Part shown: in pieces, positions 12,455-23,005 of the stretch
Numbering within the stretch: position 1 is the stretch's first letter
How the letters are laid out: each line of letters opens with the position of its first letter
Assembly (NCBI GenBank): GCA_024138015.1
Contig: JAMXBB010000003.1
Span: 74,606,365-74,670,364 of the forward strand
DNA from: Lumnitzera littorea
Lineage: Eukaryota > Streptophyta > Magnoliopsida > Myrtales > Combretaceae
Length of the DNA: 64,000 nt
Reading direction: 5' to 3'
Translations under genes and position numbers: made by a program
Notes under the pieces: model-generated
Seen by the model: the letters and a program-made list of their open reading frames with translations, nothing else
Database searches by the model: none
What the model was told of the DNA's origin: nothing

Positions 12455-13085
12455 GTGCCTAAAGAAGAAGTCCGAGCTAATAGCGAAAAGGTCCAAGCTG
12501 TCTTGGAGTGGCCTACACTAAAGAATATTACCGAAATATGTAATTTCCATGGTCCTGGTTCTTTCTATAGAAGATTCATCAAGAACTTCAATATTATTGT
12601 AGGTCCTTTGATTGAATTGGCAAAGAAGAGCGATGGATTCCAATGGAATGACCAAGTTGAGAAGAGCTTTAGGGAAATTAAGGAAAAGCATACAACAATA
12701 CTTGTCTTGGCTTTACTAGATTTTGATAAACCTTTTGAACTGGAACGTGAAGCTTTAAGTATTAGCATTGGCACAATCCTGATGCAAGGGCATCGCCTTG
12801 TTGCTTACCATAGTGAGAAGCTTAATGGTACTGCCCTAAACTACTTTGTATATGAAAAACAGCTATACTCTCTTTTCTGAGCTCTTACTGTATAGCATCA
12901 TTATTTATTACCGCAAGAGTTTGTAATCTATATAGACCATGAGTCCTTGAAGCACCTTAGAAACTAGAATAAACTTTCAAAGAGATAAGCTAAGTGGTTA
13001 GAATTCATGGAAGGTTCTTCATATGTGATCAAGCATAAGAAAGGTAGCGCTAACATGGTTTTTGACGTTCTTTAACATCTGCATG
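12455..13085 (+). pseudogene. Gypsy reverse transcriptase thumb and RNase H relic
   Basis: The open frame 12455-12880 starts in the connection after reverse transcriptase: FYRRFIKNFNIIVGPL matches the conserved FYRRFI segment. It then enters RNase H, where the expected D-A-S catalytic stretch reads REALSISIGTILMQ, so the first aspartate is not visible. HRLVAYHSEKLN and NYFVYEKQLYSL follow as in family members. Past 12880 the same frame continues with stops, and a block near 12925-12965 (IYIDHESLKHL type) keeps the next RNase H motif. Decayed. Confidence 0.75.
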
Positions 13086-13199
13086 TTTTATTGACCACTC
13101 TACAAACTAAGTTGTTGGGATTTTCCCTTATTAAGAACAATATACTCAAGATCCACACTTTGGTCCTATCATTGAAATGTATTGAGATGGAATTATTAT

Positions 13200-14235
13200 T
13201 AGAGGATATGATCTAAAAGATAGATACCTATTCAAAGAAAAGAGGTTATGCAAACCAAACTATTCTATACGCGAGCTGTTAGTTAAGGAAGCTCATAATG
13301 GTAGCTTATCTAGGCATTTTAATGAGACCAAAACTACCAACCTATCAAAGGGGATCTTCTACTGGCCTGGTTTGACTAAGGATATCCACAAGGTCATCAA
13401 AAGTTGTAATATATGTAATAAGGTAAAGGGAAAGAAAGAACCACATGGAGAGTACATGCCCTTACCTATATTAACCTCACCTTAAGCCGAACTTAGTATT
13501 GACTTTGTCCTAGGGTTGCCTCGGATACCTAAATCAAAAGATTTGATCTTTATAGTTGTAGATCAATTTAGTAAAATGGCACACTTCATCCTATACCACT
13601 GAAATAACAATGCTTCATATATTGTTGATTTTTTTTTTCTTTTGCAAGAAATGGTCTACCTACATGGAGTACCAAAGTGGTGAATAGGATGTTAGGTGCC
13701 TTATTGTAAGCTATTGTAGGAAAGAACTTGAAAGATTGGGACTTATGTTTATTTCTTGTAAAGCTGACATACAGTTGAACTATCCATAGTACTATTGGGA
13801 AAACCTCCTTTAAGGTTGATTATGGCCTCAACGCAACCATCCCAATTGATATGATAAATACGCCTATAATTCTTGAAGAATGCTAAACTAGAGTCCACCA
13901 AGTTCAAGGACTACAAGTATTACATTGGCATGTGGCTAAGAAAATCACTAAGTTCAATAAATAGTAGCAAGAGATTGGTAGTTGTGGCCACCGAGCTATG
14001 GCTTTCATCTGAGGTGACCTTATATGGATCCACCTCATTTGAGAAAGGTTTCCATACCTCAAGAAGAGTAAGCTATCACCCAGATCTAATGGTCCTTTTA
14101 AGGTACTAAAGAAGGTCAACCGCAACACTTACCAAATTAAGCTACCTAAAGACTATAGAGTCTCTTCTACTTACAATGTATCCAACCAATCCCTCATCAC
14201 CAAGATTAAACTGAAGCATGAATAGGGGAAGAGCT
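13200..14235 (+). pseudogene. Gypsy integrase relic with internal deletion
   Basis: The N-terminal HHCC zinc finger is visible near 13280-13425 (EAHNGSLSRHF, then CNICNK). The core begins at 13490-13600 with SIDFVLGLPRIPKS, which holds the first catalytic D, and VDQFSKMAHFI. At about 13670-13690 the text jumps from the HGVPK block straight into VVNRML-like sequence, so around 50 residues including the second catalytic D are deleted and the frame shifts. The C-terminal domain reappears near 14090-14210 (GPFKVLKKVNRNTYQIKLP). It is inactive. Confidence 0.75.
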
Positions 14236-15240
14236 AACTAGAGAAGACCACATACATTTGAGGCCAAATCTCTTCAACACCTAGGAAGATGATAAAAATC
14301 GACCCCTTAGATTTGTCACTAGAAGCTGAACTTGAGGATTGTAAGGACTTACTTGATGAATACTAGCTTGAGAACCTTTCAAGGGTGAAGATTCCATCAC
14401 TAACCAAGAGTTGCTACACTTTAACCAATAAGGATACTTAGTAGTAGTCATGATCAAAATAGTTCTTGAGTTAACAATCACTAAACTCTTAGCTAAGAGA
14501 AACAATTCTACCATCTAACTTGACACAACCTCCACCTAAGCCCAACACTCGAGCTTTGACCTAACATAAATAAGATCGGCCGATTTACCCAACCTTCTTC
14601 CTAACTTTGCCGCATTCATTATAGCAATTGACAAGCTAACCAAACTATCAAAACTCATGCATTTGTAATAGTAGCTGAACATATATCATTTCAATTCACC
14701 AACCACTATTTGACACATACCCTTTAGCAGAATATTCTAGAATGACCCCTTTTCCATACACCATATGATACTTTGTTTATTGCACCCTTTTTAGCATCTA
14801 CTAAGAATTTCTTTTGTATCTACCATTTTGTCTTTTCCTTTTATGCATTTAACCTTAAAGGGGCTAGTATAAAAACCCCATTTGTGAAGTGCAGTCATTA
14901 TCATTAGAATATTGAACATACAAAATTTCCTTTTAGAGCAACCCTCATGTTCTCTAGCTTACATAGCTTCTCACAAACTTACTAGTTTCTTTTGTTTTGA
15001 CTTCTTCCATTATGGTGTGGCCTCTATGTATACAACCCCCAAGATGCATCACCTTTCTTCCTTAAGGTATGCCTACCCTAAACCAAACCCACCCTTAGTA
15101 TGATTAGGGTCAAGGATCAAACACTACGATAGCTACTTAGGTTTTAAATTCTATAAATGTAATGATTAGGTTACTAGTGCAACAATAGTAGCAAATATAG
15201 AGGGACAAGTAGTTGATTTAGGAGAATGTTAAGATTTGGA
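14236..15240 (+). mobile_element. Probable LTR remnant downstream of the gypsy pol
   Basis: This segment follows the integrase C-terminus, where a 3' LTR would lie. It contains a good TATA box at 14868-14875 (GTATAAAAACCCC context) followed by about 200 bp of CT-rich leader. There is no coding content. Its ends were not identified and there is no second copy in the window, so assignment as the LTR of the preceding pol is by position and promoter structure only. Confidence 0.35.
14868..14875 (+). promoter_or_regulatory. TATA box in LTR-like segment
   Basis: The sequence CTAGTATAAAAACCCC has a strong plant TATA box in a context common in LTR promoters. Activity is inferred. Confidence 0.4.
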
Positions 15241-16330
15241 GACAAGAGAGGTAAGTTGTAATGGATGTTGGTATAAGCAATCATACTAGTGGGAACACTT
15301 TTAATCAGTTTGTAAAGATCACTCATAACGTCTACCTAAAATGCAATGACCTAGTAAGGATTGAAGAGTGGATTACTGAAGTGGAGATGTCTTTTGCCAT
15401 GGCAGAGGTACTAAAGAACAAAAAGGTAACCCATGCCACTTTCTTTTTAAAGTGTTTTGCAACTCAATGGTGGGAGAATACTCCAAAGACCAATAGGAAT
15501 GCAGCTGGTCTTGTCACCTAAGAATGCAGCTGGTCTTGTCACCTAAGAATGTAGCTGGCCTTGATAAGTTCTTCCCTGATAGTACGAGGGAGCAGATAGA
15601 GCTTGCCCATTAGACCATGTAGTAGGGTAACCAATCAATATCTCAATATGAGGTAGAGCTGAATTGCCTAGCCTAATTCCTACTAGAGTTGATCAAAAGA
15701 GATGAGAAGTCATGTACTAGATGATTTACTTTTAGGTTAAAGCTTAAGCTATAGGAAAGAATTGTGAGGTTTAGGGGCACATATGTTGAGACAATTGAGA
15801 AGGCTAGAAACCTAGAGGAGGGCCTAAGAAGAAAAGAAGAGTTACTAGCCTACAGAGAGAAGAAGGCCCTAAGTAAGAGACCAATGCTGAGCTATGGACC
15901 ACTAAAGAGGTTCAAGAGACCTACCTAAGGCATTGTGATTAGAGAGGGCACCAAACTAGCATTAGTAGTGCCTAGGCCAATTATGTAGCCATCTCTAGTA
16001 CCAACTCGATTACTTATGCCAATGCTAATAAGGTGCACCCATTGCGACGGACCACATGATAATTTAGAGTGCAAATAGACTCTAGGTGCTTACTTTTTAT
16101 GTGGTGAAATTGGGCATGTAATTAAAGATTGTAGAAAATCGACTCTGATGCACCAAGGCTTCTATTTTAGATGTAATCAGAGAGGTCACTAGGTAGCAGA
16201 ATACAAAGATATAGGTAAACAGCCTGTTCAAACCACTCAACTTGCCTCTACTCAAAACATTGCCAAAGTTGCTCAACCTTTGCTAAGACCCTAACAGAGA
16301 GCACTAACCTAGGTTTTTATGCTTTGGTAG
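15241..16330 (+). pseudogene. Second gypsy gag relic (retrotransposon gag plus zinc knuckles)
   Basis: The frame 15261-15521 encodes EEWITEVEMSFAMAEVL and ATFFLKCFATQWWENT, matching the conserved gag block of chromovirus/Del-Tekay type elements (EEWL..ME..F, ...AAFLLKGEA..WW). A 25-bp tandem repeat at 15497-15560 then shifts the frame. Further gag text (REQIELAH-like at 15580, then E-K-A-R-N-L-E-E around 15790-15830) continues with stops. Near 16032-16200 cysteine/histidine motifs appear (CTHCDGPHDNLEC, then GEIGHVIKDC), the zinc knuckles. It is a different element from the pol relic upstream. Confidence 0.65.
15497..15560 (+). repeat. 25-bp tandem repeat, 2.5 copies, inside gag
   Basis: The unit GAATGCAGCTGGTCTTGTCA plus CCTAA starts at 15497, 15522 and 15547 (the last partial, with one change). 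A period of 25 is not a multiple of three, so it shifts the gag reading frame and introduces a stop. Confidence 0.9.
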
Positions 16331-16375
16331 CAGAGTTGTAGTCAAGAGACTACTAAGGTGGACACTTGAGTAAGT

Positions 16376-16630
16376 ATGCTCACTATTCTTAATCAGAGTG
16401 TACATGTCTTATTTGATATTGGAGCTTCCTACTCTTACATTGCTAAATTTTTTGTAAGTGTTTGTGAATTGTATGCTGTATTCTTAGACACTCCTTTAGT
16501 GTTTTTGGGGAGTAAAATTGTTTTGAGTGGAATATGTCAAGATGTCAAGATTGCTGTAGAAGGGAGAATTTTACTAGTGTACAACCACCATATTTTTTCT
16601 TTGAGGACGAGTAAATATATCTTATGTTAG
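16376..16630 (+). pseudogene. Second gypsy aspartic protease relic
   Basis: The frame encodes VHVLFDIGASYSYIA, the retroviral protease active-site segment in which DIGAS stands for the usual DSGAS found in Del/Tekay-type elements. LDTPLVFLG and an IVEGR-like stretch follow in the expected order. It belongs with the gag relic upstream. The frame stops before the downstream flap motif, and no reverse transcriptase follows, so pol has been deleted and LTR-like sequence takes over. Confidence 0.6.
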
Positions 16631-16639
16631 TAGTTTACT

Positions 16640-19301
16640 ATTCATTGTCTCCTAACATAAGTTGAGATAACATCTAAGTTGATATAACATCTAGTTTAGT
16701 ATCCATGATTTCTTGAAGATATGAATATGATCGTAAATTGATATAACATCTAAAACTACCTTAAGAAGAAAACTTATGAAACCCTTACATGAAAGTTGAA
16801 ATATGAGCATGTAAAGTTAGTGTTTTGTAGAAATACTTGTCTAATCCCTTGAATGTAAGATTTTAAGTTGAGAAAGTCTTCAAATGAGAACTTGAATAAA
16901 AGGGAAGCATGCTAGACGTAAGAGTTTAGAAGTCATTTAGATGTTATTCTCACTTTTATTGAGTTAAACATACTAAAATCTAGACTTAGGTAAAGGAAAA
17001 ATTCATCACATGAAGTTTTATGAAGAAACCAACTTTGTAAGACATGAACAATGATATTGGAGATATAATAAATGTGAGATCCTCTATTTTTATGTAAAGT
17101 ATGAGCTAAATAATCATCTCATGGAAAAGAAGTTAAGTTAAGATTTGAATACAAGTAGCTTAAGTCCATGATCTAACACCTAAACTTAAGAAAACGATAG
17201 AACAAGTAAGAAAACCAAGTTGGAAGCCCTCATACTCAAACCAACCAAATCTAGAACATTCTTAAAAGACACTTAAAAATATGATAAAAGTAAGTAAATA
17301 AAGTAAAAAAACCAACCAAGGCAAGTATGATAAGTGCATCAAGCCTAAAACTCAAAACTGAGCTTAAAACTTCCAAAACGAACCTCAAACGTCAAGTTAA
17401 ACGACAATGAAAATTGTTTTAAGACTCTTAAGAAGCCCACGAGACACTCCTTAAGCCTAAGAAAGTGACCATCTTTGAATTGAATAAAAAACAATCCCAT
17501 TTGACAACTTAAGCCCACTTAAAAACCCAAGAAGTGGTTATTAACCTTAGGAGTACAAAACAAAGTTGTAAATATGATCTTAAGGAGTATTTGAACCTAG
17601 AATGAGATCTTAAGCCTAAGCTTAAAAGATTCCCCAAATTACCAAAAAGCCTATTAACCAAACAAAGCCCAAAAGCACTCCAAAACATGAAGACTGCTAC
17701 TGTTCTGGCCTATGGGTAGAATTGTACAACTCATCTTGAAAATCTAACCTCACCACATTAAAGTACACTAAAAAAAGATGAAGATTGACTATAAGATTAT
17801 AAAAATCGGATTTAAAATGAGAAAGTTATATGCGATTGAACTTTAAATAAGAAACCAGGAAAATACGAAAACTAGTTAAAAGTATAACTTAAGGAGTTTT
17901 AGCTTAGTTTTCTAAGTTTTATTTCAAATCCTTATAGTATTATAATTGCAATGACTAGGTGACCCAGCGTTTTGGAGACGACCTACCCCCATACTACTTT
18001 GATTGACCTACATAGTAGAGTGAGTGAATTCTTGATGACTCTTTACTTGATTTTGCTTATAGAATAGATGCACCTAAACTCATATATATATAAATTGGAT
18101 GCTTATAGGATATGGGAAGTGCATGTATATGAATTTGTGGTTGTATGCTATGGCTTATTAGTCATGCAACAATGGAAATTGTTTGTGATAATTAATACGT
18201 ACGATTGTATGGGATGAAATTGTCTGATCACCATGAAAAACCGGATTAATCACTTATATAATTAAGAAATTCCATGAATTATGCATTCTCCATAATTGCA
18301 TTCGGATAACACCGACTACTACTTTACGCAAAAGATGAGAAGGGACTTATAGGAGGAAGGCCTCCTACAGGATTGGGCATTAACTATGTCATCATTTTAT
18401 TGTGTCTCCATTCTAAGCTGATAAGCTTACTAGGTGCCGGGAGACGCCAATCGTTGGCGAGAGGCCGTATCTTGTGGCTTTTTCTTAGGGTATATATTTG
18501 TGGATTGCGGAGGCCATCATACCACTAGACTTAAGATTTTGAAAATATGATTTGTTCTTTAGTTAAGAAAGTATACATATATATATATATATATTGTTTT
18601 AGATTAAGCACAATTATACAAATGATATAAAACCCAAGGGCTAGAACCCGGATTTTGGTTTGAGTCAGTTAATTATCTCTAAACCTCAACTACAGAGGGT
18701 GTAATTCTAAGTCGTATACAGTTCTTAGGCTACTACATGTATTGTTCGGCATATTGATTGTTCATGCATTCATATGATTATGTATCTAATAAATTTTTTC
18801 CATACGATATTGATGAGGGTATTTATCTCATTAAGCTTAAGCTTACATCCCGATAGATTTATTTTATTGTAGGGAAACCTCTTTGTTCATCTGGATTAAG
18901 GAATGCTCAAGGTGAATCCTGCGTAGAGACGGGTTAAAGCGAATAGGGAGCGAAGAGGAGAGGAGATTTTGTAATAGTTTTTGTAGATAATTATTTACCT
19001 TTATTTCTATTCATATTATAGATTGAAGTTTCTAATGCAGTTCCCTTTATGAACTGCATTTGTTTGTAATATTCTTTTAGTATGGAACTTACAAGTCCAC
19101 ACGTTTGTTTAATTTATTTACATCATAGAAGTTAATTTTAGTAAGTTTTTCTATATTACTTATCTATAGGTCTAGTGGTAACGTATAGTGGAAGGAGTTT
19201 TGTGTGTCATATGAAAGGCCTGCAATCAGTAAAGGGGTCGATAGTAACCTTTGTACGGTACACGACGATCTATCATAATAATGATACTATTGGGTCGTGA
19301 T
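16640..19301 (+). mobile_element. LTR-like segment ending GGGTCGTGATA
   Basis: Non-coding sequence after the protease relic. Its right end at 19301 reads ATTGGGTCGTGATA, which resembles gypsy LTR termini ending GGGTCGTGACA. Just inside lie features common in long chromovirus LTRs, such as TTGTAGGGAAACCTC and GCGAATAGGGAGCGAAGAGG (near 18870-18960). The left boundary is not determined. The adjacent repeat at 19302 is 5'-truncated, so this element may have inserted into it. Confidence 0.4.
18577..18594. repeat. AT dinucleotide microsatellite
   Basis: A run of about nine AT units within the LTR-like segment. Confidence 0.85.
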
Positions 19302-20722
19302 ATTTTGAGTATTAAAAAAGTTATATGAACCTTAATATAAAAGCCAAATTTAAGGTTTAGGAAACCTTTTTTCATGAAGTCTCTCACATGTTGCCTTTTG
19401 TATGCTAGGGTTCCACACAAATCTTGATTCAAGGAGAGGAAATTAACACATTTCAACAAGATCCATATAGAAAACAAGTTGAGGTAAGCCATAGGATCCC
19501 TTTTCTATTGAGTTTTTTTATCAAAAGTTATTAAAAATTTGTTTTTTTTGTTAAGACAATGAGAAAAACGAATTTGAGAAGGTTTGTTGAGAGTTTTACA
19601 GTAGATCTTTGGTGGTGCAATAAAGATTAAGGTGGGAAATCTTAAGGAAAGGATTTTTAGATCGATTCTTATTGGGTTCTTAGTCGAATCTCAATAGAAA
19701 TTCGTTTTTCTCCATAGATTACCATGAAAACCGAACCTAAGGTGGTTATATGAGTGTCTTATAATGTGATCTTGGTGGTGGAAGCACCAACTTCAAATAT
19801 TTAAAGGTACATTTTGATGTTAAACTTTGAGCATTTGTTTTTGAGAATATTTTATGTTTTTTGTAAAGGTTTGGAGTAAGTTTTTGATGTAGAAAGGCGT
19901 TTAGGGGTTGTTTAAAGTGGTATAGAGATGTGTTACTGATGGGTAATCAATTTGGAAGTAGTGGTTTTGGAGAACAACAAAAGAGGGTCGAAGGTTGGGG
20001 GATGAAATGTCACTATAGCTTATAGAAATTAGTAGACTGTAGCCTAACATCCGAACGCAATCTCCCTTAGCATCCAAATGCCAGGGGGTAGATTGCTTTC
20101 TCTACCGTGGTGTTTAGACACCACTTGTTGCAACATCTGATCGCCATGACTCTTGTTATTTGCTGTAACATTTCTCTTGGTTTTTCTAAGTTTTCCTAGC
20201 ATGCCTTTTGATCCTAAACCCTATCCCAAGCTTTTGTAAACATAAAACTTCACTTAAAACATCTTATAGATCAACTTATCCTCTTAGTAATCGTAGGTCC
20301 TTAAGTGATGAGTTGCAAGTGAGTGAGTGTTGTGTTATTGACTTAAAAAATTATGTTAGATGAACTTAGAAACTAAGTAAGTGTGTTATTTCTATATGAG
20401 CAGGCTATGAGGTGCTTGTTTCAAATTCTAAGCAAACTCTTCAGTTAAGTATGGGGTTTATATGCTACTTATGAATATGTAGGCTTAGTAATGGTTAAAA
20501 TGTATCTAATACATATTTGGCTTAAATAAAGTGCGTTGTGTGTGCTTGACTGAGCCTAAGAGAATGGGAGGACCAAACCTTAGGGTAGCTACCTAGTTAT
20601 CTTAATATGACGTTATCTTAATTGGAGTCTTACTTTGAAATAATCTAGGTAGATTAAGTGATTCTTAGTTTGTAGTCTATTAAGGAGGACCTAATACCAA
20701 TATTTATGTATGTATGTACGTA

Positions 20723-20766
<44 letters not shown>

Positions 20767-21523
20767 TGTGTGTATGTGTGTATTATGAGTTAGAGTCATT
20801 AGTTACTTCAAGCTTTAGGATGCTAGAATTATGTTATTTGATGGAGCTAAATAAAGATAATAAACAGTGGCTATTTCATTTAGTTATTTTGAACTAGTTA
20901 GTATGTATGCTTGTGTATTACTGTGTGAACATACATATATGTTTGTTATCTTATACTAGGCTTTGCTTATCCCTTGGAGGATTCTTGTTTTTAAATGCAA
21001 GAACAAGTTATGGAGACTACGAGGATTATTATCGTATGGCTATTTTTGTGATAAAATGAATTATTATTATTATTATTTTGACTATGGAGATAGCTCCATA
21101 TAATTGGTGTAGGATTGACAATTTTGTTGGACCTTATTGTTAGACAGTTAGTTATTTACTTTTATTTTGAATTTTGGGTTATGAGAAATCACCTAGAACT
21201 TCTCTTATTAATGTCCTTGGTAAATTGTTATTTGTCATATTTGGCGAATGTTAGACATTTGAGACAAGATATATGGTTCCTTGAGACAATTGTATTTGAA
21301 TTCTAAATTTTAGTTTTATTTTCATTGAATATAATTATTCAAGTTTGATCAATCTATAATAATTGGTGATTTGAGGATGTTTAAGACATCTCTAAAATAT
21401 TGTGTTACAATTATCAGAGGTGATTAATGATTGTTGAAGTATGTAGAGATATTAACAAGCAATTCTAAATGCCTGACGTGTCATTAGACAATGCAATAAT
21501 TTCTCAGGATTTGGAGTGTTACA
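19302..21523 (+). mobile_element. Long LTR-like repeat, copy 2 (5' truncated, ~2.2 kb)
   Basis: It aligns in the same orientation with 8596-10731 over its whole length and ends GGAGTGTTACA at 21523, a better-preserved LTR terminus than in copy 1. The first ~110 bp of copy 1 are missing and are replaced by the end of another LTR-like segment. The two copies are strongly diverged, so they are old. They could be the two LTRs of one composite element of about 13 kb, or independent insertions. No matching 5-bp target duplication could be confirmed. Confidence 0.55.
20703..20783 (+). repeat. TATG/TG microsatellite
   Basis: TATG units lead into an uninterrupted TG run (20727-20759), then TATG interruptions and more TG. 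The equivalent place in copy 1 of the LTR-like repeat (about 9960-9990) has only a few TATG units, so the expansion arose after the copies separated. Confidence 0.95.
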
Positions 21524-21742
21524 AAATACAACCAAAATGAGTAATCAAATTTATACTATTTCAACAATTATACCAATAAGCTCACAAAACCTTGTAACAT
21601 GCTCCGTTTATTAGCTAGGAACTAGTACACATTTTCCTCCAATACAAGTTTATTATTGGAGTTTAATCTATTACTCCTTTGGTAATTGCATGACAGAACC
21701 AATGACCTTTCAGGCTGTGTGGCTGCTGAATTTGAAGCTCCT

Positions 21743-22150
21743 CTAATGTAGCAAAGGACAACAATTCATCATACCCCTGTGTACATTTGACAATCGGGAA
21801 CCACAGTGAATAATATTACATACAAGATTGGCGTGGAGAGTTACTTGGACATCTTTTCGGTTCATGGAATTTATGATTTCTTGCTCTTCACCAGGACCAC
21901 TGGTACCAGTAAATCTCTTTATACAGTAAACACAGTCAAACGGGGTGAATTCGAAAACTATACAATGAATAGGCCTCTCTCTCATCATTACCTCATAATC
22001 CAGCTGGAATTCTTTAGATACTACTGAAGAAGGAAAGAGGAATCTAGTTCTAAGCATCTGGTGAAACATGTCCATGTTCGATTGCCCAGATGTAAGACAG
22101 GTATCAGCAAGGATGTCATTGTGATCCAATGAGCCGGAAATTTCAGACAA
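21743..22150 (-). CDS. Hypothetical 135-aa open frame, unassigned
   Basis: I do not recognise this protein. It starts MSEISGSLDHNDILADTC and ends in a cysteine-containing tail (MMNCCPLLH). It has mixed composition with no membrane segment, repeat or coiled coil. Base composition is more balanced than the surroundings, and the frame is longer than most chance frames in such AT-rich DNA. It lies just right of a long LTR-like repeat. It may be a captured gene fragment, an old exon, or chance. No splice partners could be confirmed on the minus strand. Treat it as a candidate only. Confidence 0.25.
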   Translation of the reverse strand: MSEISGSLDHNDILADTCLTSGQSNMDMFHQMLRTRFLFPSSVVSKEFQLDYEVMMRERPIHCIVFEFTPFDCVYCIKRFTGTSGPGEEQEIINSMNRKDVQVTLHANLVCNIIHCGSRLSNVHRGMMNCCPLLH

Positions 22151-22529
22151 ATGCTACATATCCAAGATAAGAACAACCAGGTCCTCTAAAATAATTCAAA
22201 GAGCTATTCATGCTATTGTTGATCGTTAGTAGAATAAGGTGTTTCTCTGATTAGGAAAGTTTTAATAGGTGGTACTTAAAAAGAAATTTTATATATTTTC
22301 ATGCACTTACTTTTTTTTTTTTTGGTGATGTTGAGAATCATTCTTATAAATGTAGAAAGTTTCTTCTTTGAGTTTCTTAACTAGTGCTGAGATATGCCCC
22401 TTCAGTCATTATATTTCTATTATCCAATAAATTTTCAAGTGGATCCTTATCCTTCATATCCAATGGCTGAAAATACTTGATGCATGGTGCATGCATAGCT
22501 AATTGGTTTAATAATTAATATGCGTGAAA

Positions 22530-23005
22530 TGGATGCAATCACTCCCGGTAAAATTGAGAGACGATAGGATGTACCCCCATTAAGCCAGAGCACGAGAGAC
22601 TTGGAATCTCGGCTTCAACGAAATAATAGAAGAGATCTCTGCCTTGCTTTTATGGTCTACACAGAAATGTAGCCGGGAAACTGGCTGAAGCTAACCTTTA
22701 GCTGTCCTTGTAAGCTGCTGATTCTACTCCATCGGACAAACCATTTACTCTCAATAGGTTTATACAGGCAAATAGCCAGCAGAACTGGCCATGACGGTGA
22801 GTGAGATCTGATATATGGAGACATGGTCTAGTAGCTTTCGATGCTACTTGGATTAGCTTAGGGCTAGTGAATAGACTCTTCATAGAAATGGCAAGTACTC
22901 AAGTATGGACCACCTATTCATCGCTCCAGTTGACTACCAAGTGGGAACGGTTGTGTCCGCATTGGACAAGCAATCTAGAGAAAACTCGTCGTGCGAGATA
23001 ATTGA
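22530..23005. other. GC-richer patch of unknown origin
   Basis: Compared with its neighbours this stretch is less AT-rich and lacks poly-A/T runs. Short frames run on both strands (22698-22883 minus, 22801-23001 plus) without recognisable domains. It could be a gene fragment or an organelle-derived insertion. I cannot tell which from the sequence alone. Confidence 0.3.

Noticed and set aside
14281..14514. Minus-strand 77-aa frame
   Set aside because: Lies in the non-coding LTR-like segment after the gypsy integrase and has no domain.
20706..20897. Cysteine/valine repeat protein
   Set aside because: It is the translation of the TG microsatellite.
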